A stretch of DNA of 64,000 bases, from positions 7,069,513 to 7,133,512 of the forward strand of contig NZ_JAHTIK010000001.1 in the NCBI RefSeq assembly GCF_025655475.1, given 5' to 3'. The notes beneath the pieces were generated by a model that saw nothing but the letters and a program-made list of their open reading frames with translations, ran no database searches and had not been told where the DNA came from. A program made the position numbers and the translations under genes. The DNA is from Kitasatospora sp. DSM 101779 (GTDB lineage Bacteria; Actinomycetota; Actinomycetes; Streptomycetales; Streptomycetaceae). Positions 7,016-16,154 of this stretch are shown in pieces. Every line of letters begins with the position of its first letter. Positions within the stretch are counted from its first letter, which is position 1.

Positions 7016-10000
7016 GTGGCAGCACCGGGCTGGCAGTTCTGGGTGGACCGCGGCGGCACCTTCACCGATGTCGTCGCCCGGCGCCCGGACGGCCGGATCA
7101 CCACCTGCAAGGTGCTCTCCGAGGACCGCACCCACCGCGACCCGGCGGTCTCCGGCATCCGCACCCTGCTCGGACTCGGCCCGGACGACCCGCTCGCGGA
7201 CGTGCCGATCGACGCCGTCCGGATGGGCACCACGGTCGCCACCAACGCCCTGCTGGAGCGCACCGGCGAGCGCACCGCCCTGGTGGTGACCCGCGGTTTC
7301 GGCGACGCCCTGCGGATCGGCTACCAGAACCGCCCGCACATCTTCGCCCGCGAGATCGTCCTTCCCGAGCAGCTCCACGAGCGGGTGATCGAGGCGGACG
7401 AGCGGATCGCCGCCGACGGCACCGTGCTGCGCCCGCCCGACCTCGACGCGCTCGGCGAGGCCCTGCGCGCCGCGCACCGGGACGGAATCCGCTCGGTTGC
7501 GGTGGCCTGCCTGCACAGCCATCTGCACCCCGGCCACGAGCAGCTGATCGGCGAGGCGGCCCGCGGCGCGGGCTTCGCCCAGGTGTCGCTGTCCAGCGAG
7601 GTCAGCCCGCTGATGAAGCTGGTGCCGCGCGGCGACACCACCGTGGTGGACGCCTACCTGTCGCCGGTGCTGCGCCGCTACGTCGAGCAGGTCGCGGACG
7701 CGCTGCACGGGGTGCGGCTGATGTTCATGCAGTCCAACGGCGGGCTGGCCGAGGCCGGGCACTTCCGCGGCAAGGACGCCGTCCTCTCCGGCCCGGCCGG
7801 CGGCATCGTCGGCATGGCCCGGATGTCCGAACTCGTCGGCCACGACCGGGTGATCGGCTTCGACATGGGCGGCACCTCGACCGACGTCTCGCACTACGCG
7901 GGCGCGTACGAGCGGGTGTTCACCACCCAGGTGGCCGGGGTGCGGCTGCGTGCGCCGATGCTGGCGATCCACACCGTGGCGGCCGGCGGCGGCTCGGTGC
8001 TGCACTTCGACGGCAGCCGCTACCGGGTCGGCCCGGACTCGGCCGGCGCCGTGCCCGGGCCGACCTGCTACCGCGGCGGCGGCCCGCTCACCGTCACGGA
8101 CGCCAACCTGATGCTGGGCCGGATCCAACCCGACCGCTTCCCGAGGGTGTTCGGCCCCGGGGGCGACGAGCCGCTCGACCTCGCCACCGTCCGGCAGCGG
8201 TTCGCCGCGCTCGCGGCCGACATCCGGGCCCGTACCGGCGACGAGCGCGGCCCGGAGGAGGTCGCCGAGGGATTCCTGCGGATCGCCGTCGCCAACATCG
8301 CCAACGCGGTGAAGCGGGTCTCCGTCCAGCAGGGGCACGACGTCACCCGGTACGCGCTGACCGTCTTCGGCGGGGCCGGCGGCCAGCACGCCTGCGCGGT
8401 CGCCGACGCACTGGGCATCCGCACCGTGGTCGTCCCGCCGCTGGCCGGGATGCTGTCCGCCCTCGGCATCGGCCTGGCCGACACCGCCGTCCTGCGCGAG
8501 CAGTCGGTCGAAACCCGGCTGGAGGCCGCCGCGATGCCCCGGATCGACGCGCTCGCCGAGGAGTTGGCGACCGCCGCCCGGGCAGAGCTCCACGCCCAGG
8601 GCATCCCGGAGGAGCGCATCCGCACCACGTGCCGGGCGCACCTGCGCTACGACGGCACCGACACCGCCGTCCCCGTCGAGCTCGCGGCCGCTCCGGCCAT
8701 GACCGCAGCCTTCGAGACCGAGCACCGGTCGGTGTACTCCTTCCTGATGGACCGTCCGATCGTGGTGGAGTCGCTCGCCGTCGAGGCCACCGGACTCACC
8801 GAGCAGCCCGACCTCGCCCCGCTCGGCGCACCCCCGGACGGGTCCGCCGCCGTCGGGTCCGGACCGGAGCACGTCACGCTCTGGTCGGCCGGCCGCCGAC
8901 GGCGGGCCGCACTGCTCCGCCGGGAGGAACTGCGGCCCGGGCAGGGCGTCACCGGGCCGGCCGTCCTCACCGAGGACGGCTCCACCACGGTGGTCGACGA
9001 GGGCTGGCGGGCGACCCGCGACCCGCTCGGCCACCTGCTGCTGGAACGCACCGCCCCGCCCGCCGGGGCCGACGCCACCGCCGCGGCCGATCCGGTGCTG
9101 CTGGAGGTCTTCAACAACCTCTTCATGGCGATCGCCCAACAGATGGGCGCCCGGCTGGAATCCACCGCGCAGTCGGTCAACATCAAGGAACGGCTGGACT
9201 TCTCCTGTGCCCTCTTCGACCCGGAGGGCAACCTGGTCGCCAACGCCCCGCACATCCCCGTCCACCTCGGCTCGATGGGCACCACCGTCAAGGAGGTGCT
9301 GCGCCGTCGCGCCGGTACGGTGCGGCCGGGTGACGCCTACGCGGTCAACGACCCGTACCACGGCGGCACCCACCTGCCCGACATCACCGTGGTGACCCCG
9401 GTCTTCGACCGCGCGGGCGAGCGGATCCTGTTCTTCGTCGCCTCCCGCGGCCACCACGCCGAGATCGGCGGCATGACGCCCGGGTCCATGCCGGCCGCCA
9501 GCCGCCGGATCGAGGAGGAGGGCGTGCTCTTCGACGACTGGCTGCTGGTCGAGGACGGCCGGCTCCGTGAGGCCGAGACCCGCAGGCTGCTCACCTCCGC
9601 CCGCTACCCGTCCCGCAACCCGGACGCCAACCTCGCCGACCTGCGGGCGCAGATCGCCGCCAACCGCAAGGGCGTCGACGAGGTCGGCGCGATGATCGAG
9701 CACTTCGGCCTCGACGTGGTGCAGGCGTACATGCGGCACGTCCAGGACAACGCGGCCGAGGCCGTCCGCCGGGTGATCGACCGGCTCGCCGAGGGCAGCT
9801 GCCGCTACGAGACCGACGCGGGCGCCGTGATCGCCGTCCGGGTCGCGGTGGACCGGCAGCGGCGCACCGCCACGGTGGACTTCACCGGCAGCTCGCCGCA
9901 GCTGCCCGGCAACCTCAACGCCCCCTCGGCGGTGGTCACCGCGGCGGTGCTCTACGTCTTCCGCACCCTGGTGGCCGACGACATCCCGCTCAACGACGGC

Positions 10001-10618
10001 TGTCTGCGGCCGCTGCGGATCGTGGTGCCGCCCGGCTCGATGCTGGCGCCCGAGCCGCCGGCGGCCGTCGTCGCCGGCAACGTCGAGACCTCGCAGGGCC
10101 TGGTCGGGGCGCTGTACGCGGCGCTGGGCGTGCAGGCGGAGGGCTCCGGCACGATGAACAACGTCAGCTTCGGCAACCGCCGCCACCAGTACTACGAGAC
10201 CCTGGGCTCCGGCTCCGGCGCGGGAGAGGGCTTCGACGGCGCCCCGGTCGTGCAGACCCATATGACCAACTCCCGCCTCACCGACCCCGAAGTGCTGGAG
10301 TGGCGACTGCCGGTGCTGCTGGAGGAGTACGCCGTGCGGCCGGGCAGCGGCGGCGCCGGGCGGTGGCGCGGCGGCGACGGCGCGGTGCGCCGGCTGCGCT
10401 TTCGCGAGCCGATGACCGTCAGCCTGCTCACCGGCCACCGCCGCGTCCCGCCGTACGGCCTGGCGGGCGGCGCCCCCGGCGCACTCGGCGCCAACCGGAT
10501 CGAGCGCGCCGACGGCACGGTCGAGCACCTGGCCGGCTGCGACTCCGCCGAGGTCGCGCCCGGCGACGTCCTGGTGATCGAGACACCGGGCGGCGGCGGC
10601 TACGGCCCACCCCCGTAG
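7016..10618 (+). CDS. One-chain 5-oxoprolinase / HyuA-HyuB hydantoinase
   Basis: A 1200-residue fusion. The HyuA-type ATPase half (about residues 5-680) carries DRGGTFTDVVAR at the N-terminus, GTTVATNALLER, GGT..D and GGAGGQHA motifs of the ASKHA fold. The HyuB half starts near residue 691 and has SVNIKERLDFSCALFD and NDPYHGGTHLPD. This matches ATP-dependent 5-oxoprolinase, which opens 5-oxoproline to glutamate, or a related hydantoinase; sequence alone does not decide the substrate. The start is a GTG with GGGAGG five bases upstream. Length fits the single-chain eukaryote-like enzyme. Confidence 0.88.
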   Translation: MAAPGWQFWVDRGGTFTDVVARRPDGRITTCKVLSEDRTHRDPAVSGIRTLLGLGPDDPLADVPIDAVRMGTTVATNALLERTGERTALVVTRGFGDALRIGYQNRPHIFAREIVLPEQLHERVIEADERIAADGTVLRPPDLDALGEALRAAHRDGIRSVAVACLHSHLHPGHEQLIGEAARGAGFAQVSLSSEVSPLMKLVPRGDTTVVDAYLSPVLRRYVEQVADALHGVRLMFMQSNGGLAEAGHFRGKDAVLSGPAGGIVGMARMSELVGHDRVIGFDMGGTSTDVSHYAGAYERVFTTQVAGVRLRAPMLAIHTVAAGGGSVLHFDGSRYRVGPDSAGAVPGPTCYRGGGPLTVTDANLMLGRIQPDRFPRVFGPGGDEPLDLATVRQRFAALAADIRARTGDERGPEEVAEGFLRIAVANIANAVKRVSVQQGHDVTRYALTVFGGAGGQHACAVADALGIRTVVVPPLAGMLSALGIGLADTAVLREQSVETRLEAAAMPRIDALAEELATAARAELHAQGIPEERIRTTCRAHLRYDGTDTAVPVELAAAPAMTAAFETEHRSVYSFLMDRPIVVESLAVEATGLTEQPDLAPLGAPPDGSAAVGSGPEHVTLWSAGRRRRAALLRREELRPGQGVTGPAVLTEDGSTTVVDEGWRATRDPLGHLLLERTAPPAGADATAAADPVLLEVFNNLFMAIAQQMGARLESTAQSVNIKERLDFSCALFDPEGNLVANAPHIPVHLGSMGTTVKEVLRRRAGTVRPGDAYAVNDPYHGGTHLPDITVVTPVFDRAGERILFFVASRGHHAEIGGMTPGSMPAASRRIEEEGVLFDDWLLVEDGRLREAETRRLLTSARYPSRNPDANLADLRAQIAANRKGVDEVGAMIEHFGLDVVQAYMRHVQDNAAEAVRRVIDRLAEGSCRYETDAGAVIAVRVAVDRQRRTATVDFTGSSPQLPGNLNAPSAVVTAAVLYVFRTLVADDIPLNDGCLRPLRIVVPPGSMLAPEPPAAVVAGNVETSQGLVGALYAALGVQAEGSGTMNNVSFGNRRHQYYETLGSGSGAGEGFDGAPVVQTHMTNSRLTDPEVLEWRLPVLLEEYAVRPGSGGAGRWRGGDGAVRRLRFREPMTVSLLTGHRRVPPYGLAGGAPGALGANRIERADGTVEHLAGCDSAEVAPGDVLVIETPGGGGYGPPP

Positions 10619-10933
10619 GGACACGGACTCGGGGCAGACCGGCGCCCTGCGGGTCGCCGGCACCACGCAGCCTGCCCCGACCGTCACCGCCCCGGCCTCC
10701 GCACATGACCGGAGCAGGAGGCCACGGGGACGGGGAGAACGCAACTTCGACATGGCCCGCGGAAGCGGCTACCTTCACCTGGTCCTCGGCGATCGCCCAC
10801 GGTCGCACCGGAGTTCATCCGGGCCGAGCCACCCGCGACGGGACGAGTGGGTCACGCCCCATGAATCCTCGCCCCGTGCCCGAGCCGCCGAGCCGGGTCC
10901 ACCCCCAGGCACCCCCCGACCAGGGAGAGACGC
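10619..10933. other. Intergenic region with a terminator-like hairpin
   Basis: This 315-bp gap holds an inverted repeat directly after the oxoprolinase stop (CGGGGCAG at 10630-10637, CTGCCCCG at 10672-10679), a candidate terminator, and an AGGGAGAGA ribosome binding site at the right end for the next gene. I see no convincing coding sequence or RNA gene between them. Confidence 0.5.
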
Positions 10934-11491
10934 ATGCCCCATCTCGCGCTGTACACATTCGGCGTCCTGAAGTCACCTCTCGCCGATCCCGCACCTCTCA
11001 CGGACGAGTTCTACGACATCGGCGAGGCCGTCTACCGGAGGATCAGCCAGCACCCCGGGTACCTCGCTCGTGCTGAAGCGGCGGACGCCGAGCGGGGCGC
11101 ACTCTTCGAGGCGGACTGGGGCGCGTGGGGAGAGTTCGCCGTGCCGACCTGGTACGGCAAGGGCCGTACGGCGGAAACCACCGCCCTGGCCACGACCCTC
11201 TCGCTCTGGACCGACCTGCGCCCCGCCGTGGACGCCGTCTACACCGGTCTGCACCGTGAGGCGCTGAACAGGCGTCACGACTGGTTCGAGCGGACCGCAC
11301 ACCCGGGTTACGTGTTCTGGTGGGTCTCCGACGGCGTGATACCCACCTGGCAGGAGGGGGTCGCCAGGCTGGAACACCTCCACGACCACGGCTCCGCGCC
11401 GCACGCCTTCACCCTCCACCACGCGTTCGACCCGGGCGGAACTCCGACCGGGATCAAGGGCACCGGGCCGAAGCGCGAGCAGGACCGCTGA
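10934..11491 (+). CDS. DUF3291 domain protein
   Basis: A 185-residue soluble protein with the DUF3291 pattern: an N-terminal HLALYTFGVLK strand, a YRRISQHPGY helix, a central PTWYGKGRT..TTAL..SLW element, and WWVSDGVIPTWQEGVARLEHLHDHG near the C-terminus. The fold is related to dimeric alpha-beta barrel monooxygenases, but no function is established. The ATG follows a strong AGGGAGAG ribosome binding site. Confidence 0.85.
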   Translation: MPHLALYTFGVLKSPLADPAPLTDEFYDIGEAVYRRISQHPGYLARAEAADAERGALFEADWGAWGEFAVPTWYGKGRTAETTALATTLSLWTDLRPAVDAVYTGLHREALNRRHDWFERTAHPGYVFWWVSDGVIPTWQEGVARLEHLHDHGSAPHAFTLHHAFDPGGTPTGIKGTGPKREQDR

Positions 11492-11541
11492 CGAGGTATC
11501 CGAACGGGGCGCGGACTGCCCGGTTGCCCCGGCCGTGCGTC

Positions 11542-12519
11542 TCAGGCACCCGCAGGGGCGAGGAGCTGGCGCAGGGAGCGGTTGTGGCGGCGGAGCCACG
11601 CGCGGTAGGCGGGATTGACGCTGGCCAGGTCGAGGTAGGCCCGGCGGAGGTCGGTGTACAGGTCGTCGAGCACCTGGCCGCCGACCGCGCCGGGCCGCCA
11701 GGTGAGCAACAGCCGGACGGCGAACGGGTCCCCGTGCACCGGCCGCAGCACCGTGCCGGGGCCGGGCGGTGAGGTGGGCTGGCAGGGGCGGACGGCCTCG
11801 CCGGAGGCGACGAGCTCCGCGGCGGTGGCGTTGTCCCGGACCTGGACGACCCGCGGGTCGAGGCCGGCCCCGGCGAAGACCCGGCGCAGCGCGGCGTACT
11901 CGTGGTCGGCCGTCGGGTCGACCATCCAGGTGTCCTCGGCGAGGTCGGCGAGCCTGACGACCGGCCGGGCCGCCGCGGGGTGGCCCTCGGCGAGGGCGAC
12001 GAACTGCGGTTCGCGGGCCAGCAGCACGCGCTGCTCGGTGCCGGGCGGCACCCGGAGCGGGAAGCCCTCGCTCTCGTGCACGAAGGCGATGTCGAGCTGT
12101 TCCGCGGCGACCATCTGCAGCAGGGCGATCGCCGAGATGTCGATGTGGATGGTGGTGTCGGTGTCCGGGAGCCGGTCGTGGACGCGGCGCAGCCAGGCGG
12201 CGACCGCGCGGCTGCCGACGCTGCCGATCCGCAGCGGCCGCCGGCCCGGTCCGGCGGCCTCCTCGCGGGCGGCGGCGACCAGGGCGTCCATCTCGCTGAT
12301 GACGGGTCTGGCCCGGGAGAGCACCGAGTGGCCGAGGGCGGTGGGGCGGCTGCCGGTCTGCTCGCGGGTGAACAGCCGTCCGCCGATGGTCCGTTCGATG
12401 CGGTGCAGCTGGGTGGTGAGCGACGGCTGGGTCATGCCGAGCCGGCGGGCGGCCTTCCGGACGCTGCCGGTGTCCGCGATCGCGCACAGCACCCGCAGGT
12501 GTCGGACGTCGAGCTCCAC
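11542..12519 (-). CDS. snpR: LysR-type activator of the neutral protease gene (SnpR-like)
   Basis: A 325-residue LysR regulator. The winged helix is at about residues 4-63 (DVRHLRVLCAIADTGSVRKA, then MTQPSLTTQLHRIER), followed by a two-lobed effector domain (about 95-300). It is divergent from the snapalysin gene 220 bp away. In Streptomyces, the activator of snpA is a divergent LysR protein, so this assignment rests on both family and context. The GTG start is preceded by TATGCT and six bases, giving a leaderless mRNA. Typical T-N11-A LysR operators would be expected in the intergenic gap. Confidence 0.88.
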   Translation of the reverse strand: MELDVRHLRVLCAIADTGSVRKAARRLGMTQPSLTTQLHRIERTIGGRLFTREQTGSRPTALGHSVLSRARPVISEMDALVAAAREEAAGPGRRPLRIGSVGSRAVAAWLRRVHDRLPDTDTTIHIDISAIALLQMVAAEQLDIAFVHESEGFPLRVPPGTEQRVLLAREPQFVALAEGHPAAARPVVRLADLAEDTWMVDPTADHEYAALRRVFAGAGLDPRVVQVRDNATAAELVASGEAVRPCQPTSPPGPGTVLRPVHGDPFAVRLLLTWRPGAVGGQVLDDLYTDLRRAYLDLASVNPAYRAWLRRHNRSLRQLLAPAGA

Positions 12520-12525
12520 GACGGG

Positions 12526-12531
12526 AGCATA
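12526..12531 (-). promoter_or_regulatory. -10 box (TATGCT) of snpR, leaderless
   Basis: Read on the minus strand, TATGCT is followed by six bases and then the GTG of the LysR gene. This sets the start codon and predicts a transcript without a leader. The box lies in the shared snpR-snpA control region. Confidence 0.5.
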
Positions 12532-12739
12532 ACCAGGCGGCGGCTTTCCGCCAAGTGCATGTCAAGGAGTGCTCACGGAACGTCAAAGCGCCCACGGGCA
12601 GAGGGTATTGCTCCGGGCTATCGCCGGTTGGCATCTCCGCCGGTCCGCCGCCGCTGGCGCAAGCTCGGTGCAACAAACCGTCACCGTGTCCCGACGGGCC
12701 TCCCCACGGCCCCCGGGACCCGCGAATGGAGTCCCCCAC

Positions 12740-13378
12740 ATGAATCGCTCCATGACCGTGCTCGCCGCTGCCCTCGGACTGGTCCTCGCGGCCGGCGCCG
12801 CCGCGGTTCCCGCCGCCGCGGCCCCCGTCCAGCAGGGCGCCCAGGGCTACACCTCCTCCGCGGGCCACGCCGGCACGTCCGCCGAGGAGGCCGGCAACAA
12901 GGCGTTCTACCAGGCCGTGATGAAGTCGGCACTGGCCAAGCAGGCCGCCCACCCCTACCTGAAGGCCGTCGTCGTCACCTACGACGCCAGCCGGGCGCCG
13001 TCCTTCGCGAGCGTCATCTCGCAGAGCGCCCAGATCTGGAACAGCTCGGTGAGCAACGTCCAGCTGCGCTCCGGGAGCAACGCGGACTTCCGCTACTACG
13101 AGGGCAACGACTCGCGCGGCTCCTACGCCAGCACCGACGGCCACGGCAGCGGCTACATCTTCCTCGACTACGCGCAGAACCGGCAGTACAGCTCGCTGCG
13201 GGTCACCGCGCACGAGACCGGCCACGTGCTCGGCCTGCCCGACCACTACTCCGGCCCGTGCAGCGAGCTGATGTCCGGCGGCGGCCCCGGCACCTCCTGC
13301 ACCAACCCCTACCCGAACTCCACCGAGAAGCGCAAGGTCAACTCCCTCTGGGCGAACGGCTTCGCCGCCGTCGGCTGA
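12740..13378 (+). CDS. snpA: Snapalysin, extracellular small neutral protease (M7)
   Basis: A 212-residue secreted zinc metalloprotease precursor. The signal peptide covers about residues 1-29 (MNRSMTV..., ending AAAA), followed by a short propeptide. The catalytic motif HETGHVLGLPD gives H158, E159, H162 and D168 as zinc ligands and base, the HExxHxxGxxD pattern of M7 enzymes. Two Cys flank the SELMSGG Met-turn region (GPCSELM ... GTSCTNP) and probably form a disulfide. Mature size is about 15 kDa, as in known snapalysins. A divergent LysR gene is its probable activator. A strong hairpin follows the stop. Confidence 0.95.
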   Translation: MNRSMTVLAAALGLVLAAGAAAVPAAAAPVQQGAQGYTSSAGHAGTSAEEAGNKAFYQAVMKSALAKQAAHPYLKAVVVTYDASRAPSFASVISQSAQIWNSSVSNVQLRSGSNADFRYYEGNDSRGSYASTDGHGSGYIFLDYAQNRQYSSLRVTAHETGHVLGLPDHYSGPCSELMSGGGPGTSCTNPYPNSTEKRKVNSLWANGFAAVG

Positions 13379-13393
13379 CACCCGCACCGAACG

Positions 13394-13434
13394 CCGGCGG
13401 CCCGGCCCCGCGCGACGGGGGACCGGGCCGCCGG
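13394..13434. terminator. Bidirectional terminator hairpin after snpA
   Basis: CCGGCGGCCCGG at 13394-13405 is perfectly complementary to CCGGGCCGCCGG at 13423-13434. It lies between the convergent snpA and DUF6126 genes, so it could end both transcripts. Confidence 0.75.
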
Positions 13435-13442
13435 GCATGCGC

Positions 13443-13574
13443 TCAGTGCCGCCCGCCCAGGGTGAACAGCAGGATCACGAAGCCCGCGAACAGGTGCGTG
13501 CCCGCGATGTAGATCGAGGCGCGGATCAGCATCGCCCTGCGCTTGCTCTTCTCGTCGCGGACGGCCTCGCTCAC
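13443..13574 (-). CDS. DUF6126-type one-helix membrane peptide
   Basis: A 43-residue protein. It starts with a GTG preceded by GGGAG at good spacing, has a charged N-terminus (about residues 1-14, rich in Lys, Arg and Glu) and one hydrophobic helix with the ATHLFAGF-like pattern (here GTHLFAGFVILLF, about residues 25-37). This layout fits the small DUF6126 family of streptomycete membrane peptides, of unknown function. It is convergent with snpA and lies 79 bp upstream of the beginning of the next minus-strand coding end. Confidence 0.7.
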   Translation of the reverse strand: MSEAVRDEKSKRRAMLIRASIYIAGTHLFAGFVILLFTLGGRH

Positions 13575-13653
13575 GGCAGCTCCCGGTGTCGGCCCCCGGC
13601 CTCTCCGGGGCCCGTCCATTGTGCACGGCCGCGCGCGGGCCCCGCGGCGCCGG

Positions 13654-15267
13654 TCAGGGCGCCGAGCCGAAGTCCTGCGTCCACCACGGGCCGCCCGCGC
13701 CCAGGTGCACGCCGACCCCCAGGTCGGTGAAGCCGCAGTTCAGGATGTTGGCCTTGTGCCCGGGGCTGTCCATCCAGCTCTTCATCACGTCCGCCGCGTC
13801 GCGCTGGCCGCGGGCGATGTTCTCGCCCCAGCTGCTCCACTTGTAGCCGGCCGCGTCGATCCGCGGCTGCGGGCCCTGCCCGTCCGGGTTGGTGTGGTCG
13901 AAGAAGTTCCGCGCCGCCATGTCGTCCGAGTGCCGCTGCGCCGCGAGCTCCAGCTTGTCGTCGGACTTCACCGGGGTGCAGCCGACCTTGCTGCGCTCCT
14001 GGTTGACGAGCTGGACGACCTGCTGCTTGATGCTGAGCGTGCTCGGGTCGGGGCTCGGGCTCTTGCTGCGGGTGGCCGTCGGGGTCGGCTTCGGGCTCGG
14101 GGTGCGGCTCGGTGTCGGGCTGGGCGAGGGCGTCGGGGTCGGCGACGCGCTCGGGCTGGGCGAGGGGCTCGCCGAGGAGGCGGCGGGGGACGGCTGCTGG
14201 CTGAAGACCTCCGCCCGCACCTGGGCCGGTATGGCCGGCGGCTCCGCGGTCACCCGGGGGGTGGTGCCGGGCAGCGCCACGGCGACGATCGCCGCGGTGG
14301 CGGCCGTCACCGCGACCGTCCCGCCGACCGCGAGCGGCATCCGCGGCCGGGCGCTGCTGGCCCCGCGGTGCGCGCCGCGGCCGCCGCTGCCCCGCCGGTG
14401 CGAGCGCGGTACCGACCTGCCGTGCGACACCGGGTCGTGGGTCGGCGCCGGAGCGGGCGCGGCCGGTGCGGGGGAGAGGTAGGCGCCCAGCGCGCCGAGG
14501 TCGCCCGCCGAGACCGGCACCATGGCCAGGCCGGCCAGCAGCCCCTCGGCGGGGAAGAGCCCGCTCCAGTGACGGGAGCAGATCGCGCACTCGCGGGCGT
14601 GCCGGGCGATCCGCTTGCGCCACAGCGCGCTCGGCACGCCGTCCCAGCGGGCGGTCAGCTCGGAGAGCGGGCCGCACCGGTCGGCCACCGCCAGCGCCCG
14701 GACGACCACCCGGGCGGTCTCCAGCTGGCCCTTCATCCGCTGCACCCGCACCGCGGCGTGCTGCGGCGGCAGCTCCAGCGCGCCGGCCAGTTCGGCGCGG
14801 GTCAGCTCGCCGGCCGCCTCCAGCCACCACAGGGCCAGCAGCTCGCGGTCCGCCTCGTCGAGCCAGCGGGTCGCCTCGGCGACCTCGCGGCGCTGCCCGG
14901 AGAGGCCGAGCCGGACGATGGTGAGGTCCACGAAGTCCGCGCCCGGGTCGGCGACGTCGTAGGCGTCGCCCAGGCCGTCCGCGCCGTAGGCGGTCTGCAT
15001 GCGCTCGTGGTGCCGGCGGCGGATCTGGTTCATCGCGATCGCGACCAGCCAGGAGCGGAATCCGGCCGGGTCGCGCAGGCCGTGCAGGCCGTCCATGGCC
15101 CGCAGCAGGGTCTCCTGGACGACGTCGTCGGTGTCGGAGTGCCCGCCGAGCGCCCGGCCGACGATGTTGTAGAGCAGAGGCAGGTGCCCGCTGATCAGCT
15201 CGTCCGTGGCGTACTGGTCGCCGGCCCGGGCCTGCACGACCAGCAGTGCTGCGCGGTCACTGTCCAT
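13654..15267 (-). CDS. Sigma-70 factor fused to zinc-finger, membrane helix and extracellular CAP domain
   Basis: A 537-residue fusion. Sigma region 2 is at about residues 8-85 (core-binding DTDDVVQETLLRA), and a region 4-like helix-turn-helix at about 125-190. An H-x3-C-x2-C motif near residues 222-230 (ARHARECAIC) resembles an anti-sigma zinc finger. One transmembrane helix is at about 309-333, followed by a Ser/Pro/Thr linker (about 345-410) and a CAP/SCP-PR1 domain (about 415-537) with conserved HSDDM, GENIARG and GHKANIL elements. Topology implies a cytoplasmic sigma half and an outside CAP half. ATG 15267 is chosen because the sigma homology begins there. The frame is intact. Confidence 0.85.
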   Translation of the reverse strand: MDSDRAALLVVQARAGDQYATDELISGHLPLLYNIVGRALGGHSDTDDVVQETLLRAMDGLHGLRDPAGFRSWLVAIAMNQIRRRHHERMQTAYGADGLGDAYDVADPGADFVDLTIVRLGLSGQRREVAEATRWLDEADRELLALWWLEAAGELTRAELAGALELPPQHAAVRVQRMKGQLETARVVVRALAVADRCGPLSELTARWDGVPSALWRKRIARHARECAICSRHWSGLFPAEGLLAGLAMVPVSAGDLGALGAYLSPAPAAPAPAPTHDPVSHGRSVPRSHRRGSGGRGAHRGASSARPRMPLAVGGTVAVTAATAAIVAVALPGTTPRVTAEPPAIPAQVRAEVFSQQPSPAASSASPSPSPSASPTPTPSPSPTPSRTPSPKPTPTATRSKSPSPDPSTLSIKQQVVQLVNQERSKVGCTPVKSDDKLELAAQRHSDDMAARNFFDHTNPDGQGPQPRIDAAGYKWSSWGENIARGQRDAADVMKSWMDSPGHKANILNCGFTDLGVGVHLGAGGPWWTQDFGSAP

Positions 15268-15524
15268 GGCGTGGTCCACCTTCTCGGTCGGGCCGTGCTG
15301 CGGCCCCGTGCTGTGCTGCTGTCGTAGTGGGAGATCGTCCACCGCACTCCGGATAACGGAAAATCGCACCGGATTTCCGTTCGGCCTTCCGGACGCCCGT
15401 GCGCAGGGACAGTAGCCCACCGCCCGTACGGCCTCCCACCGCTGCGGGCGGCCCGTCGACCGCCCGGCGCGGCCCGCGGAAAAGTCGCTCGCGCGGAACA
15501 GGGGGTGTCCGTCACCCTGGCGCG

Positions 15525-16154
15525 ATGGTGGATTCCCTGGTGAGCACGGCTGCGGCGGGCGCCGCGGCGGGTCTGGGCGTGGCGATGCCCCTCGGCGCAG
15601 TGGGCGTACTGCTGCTGCAGGAGGGCGGCCGCGGCCTGCGCCAGGGAGCCGCCGCCGCGACCGCGGTGGCGCTGGTGGACTTCGTGTACGCCGCAGTCGC
15701 GGTGCTCGTCGGCCCGCGGCTGGTCGGCCTGATCGGCGGCGGCGGCGAGGCCTGGGTGCGGGCGGTGGCCGCCGCAGTGCTGGCCGCGATCGCCGTCCGC
15801 GGACTGCTCTCGCTGCGCGGCGGCGTCCCGGGGGCGCCGGCCGCGGCCGCGGAGCCCGGCCCGGCCCGCCGCTCCTTCGTCCGCTTCGCGCTGCTCACCC
15901 TGGTCAACCCGACCACCGCGCTCTACTTCACCGCGCTGACCGCGGCCCGGGGTGCGGCGGCCGCCGGGGCTGCCGTGGCCGTGGTGTTCGCCGTCGCCGT
16001 GTTCGCGGCCTCGCTGGTCTGGCAGCAGCTGCTGGCCGCCGCCGGCGCCCTCGCGGGCACCCGGCTCACCGTCCGGACCCGGCGCGTGACGTACGCGCTC
16101 GGCTACGGCCTGGTGCTCTGCTTCGCCGTCCGGCTCGCCTGGCCGGCGGGCTGA
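15525..16154 (+). CDS. LysE/RhtB-family exporter
   Basis: A 209-residue membrane protein with five or six hydrophobic segments. It has the N-terminal G.AMPLGAVGVLLLQEG signature of LysE-type amino acid exporters (about residues 18-35) and the conserved LLTLVNPTTALYF segment near residue 125. Family members export amino acids or similar small molecules; the substrate here cannot be read. It is divergent from the sigma-CAP gene, with about 257 bp between, and carries no ribosome binding site of note. Confidence 0.8.
   Translation: MVDSLVSTAAAGAAAGLGVAMPLGAVGVLLLQEGGRGLRQGAAAATAVALVDFVYAAVAVLVGPRLVGLIGGGGEAWVRAVAAAVLAAIAVRGLLSLRGGVPGAPAAAAEPGPARRSFVRFALLTLVNPTTALYFTALTAARGAAAAGAAVAVVFAVAVFAASLVWQQLLAAAGALAGTRLTVRTRRVTYALGYGLVLCFAVRLAWPAG

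Noticed and set aside
5795..10753. A very long open frame on the minus strand opposite the oxoprolinase
   Set aside because: It exists because of high GC and third-position bias. Only its last 359 codons (5795-6874) look like a real protein; the rest has no domain logic and is the mirror of the oxoprolinase gene.
10752..10970. Small plus-strand open frame before the DUF3291 gene
   Set aside because: No ribosome binding site, no homology signal, and it overlaps the well-supported start at 10934.
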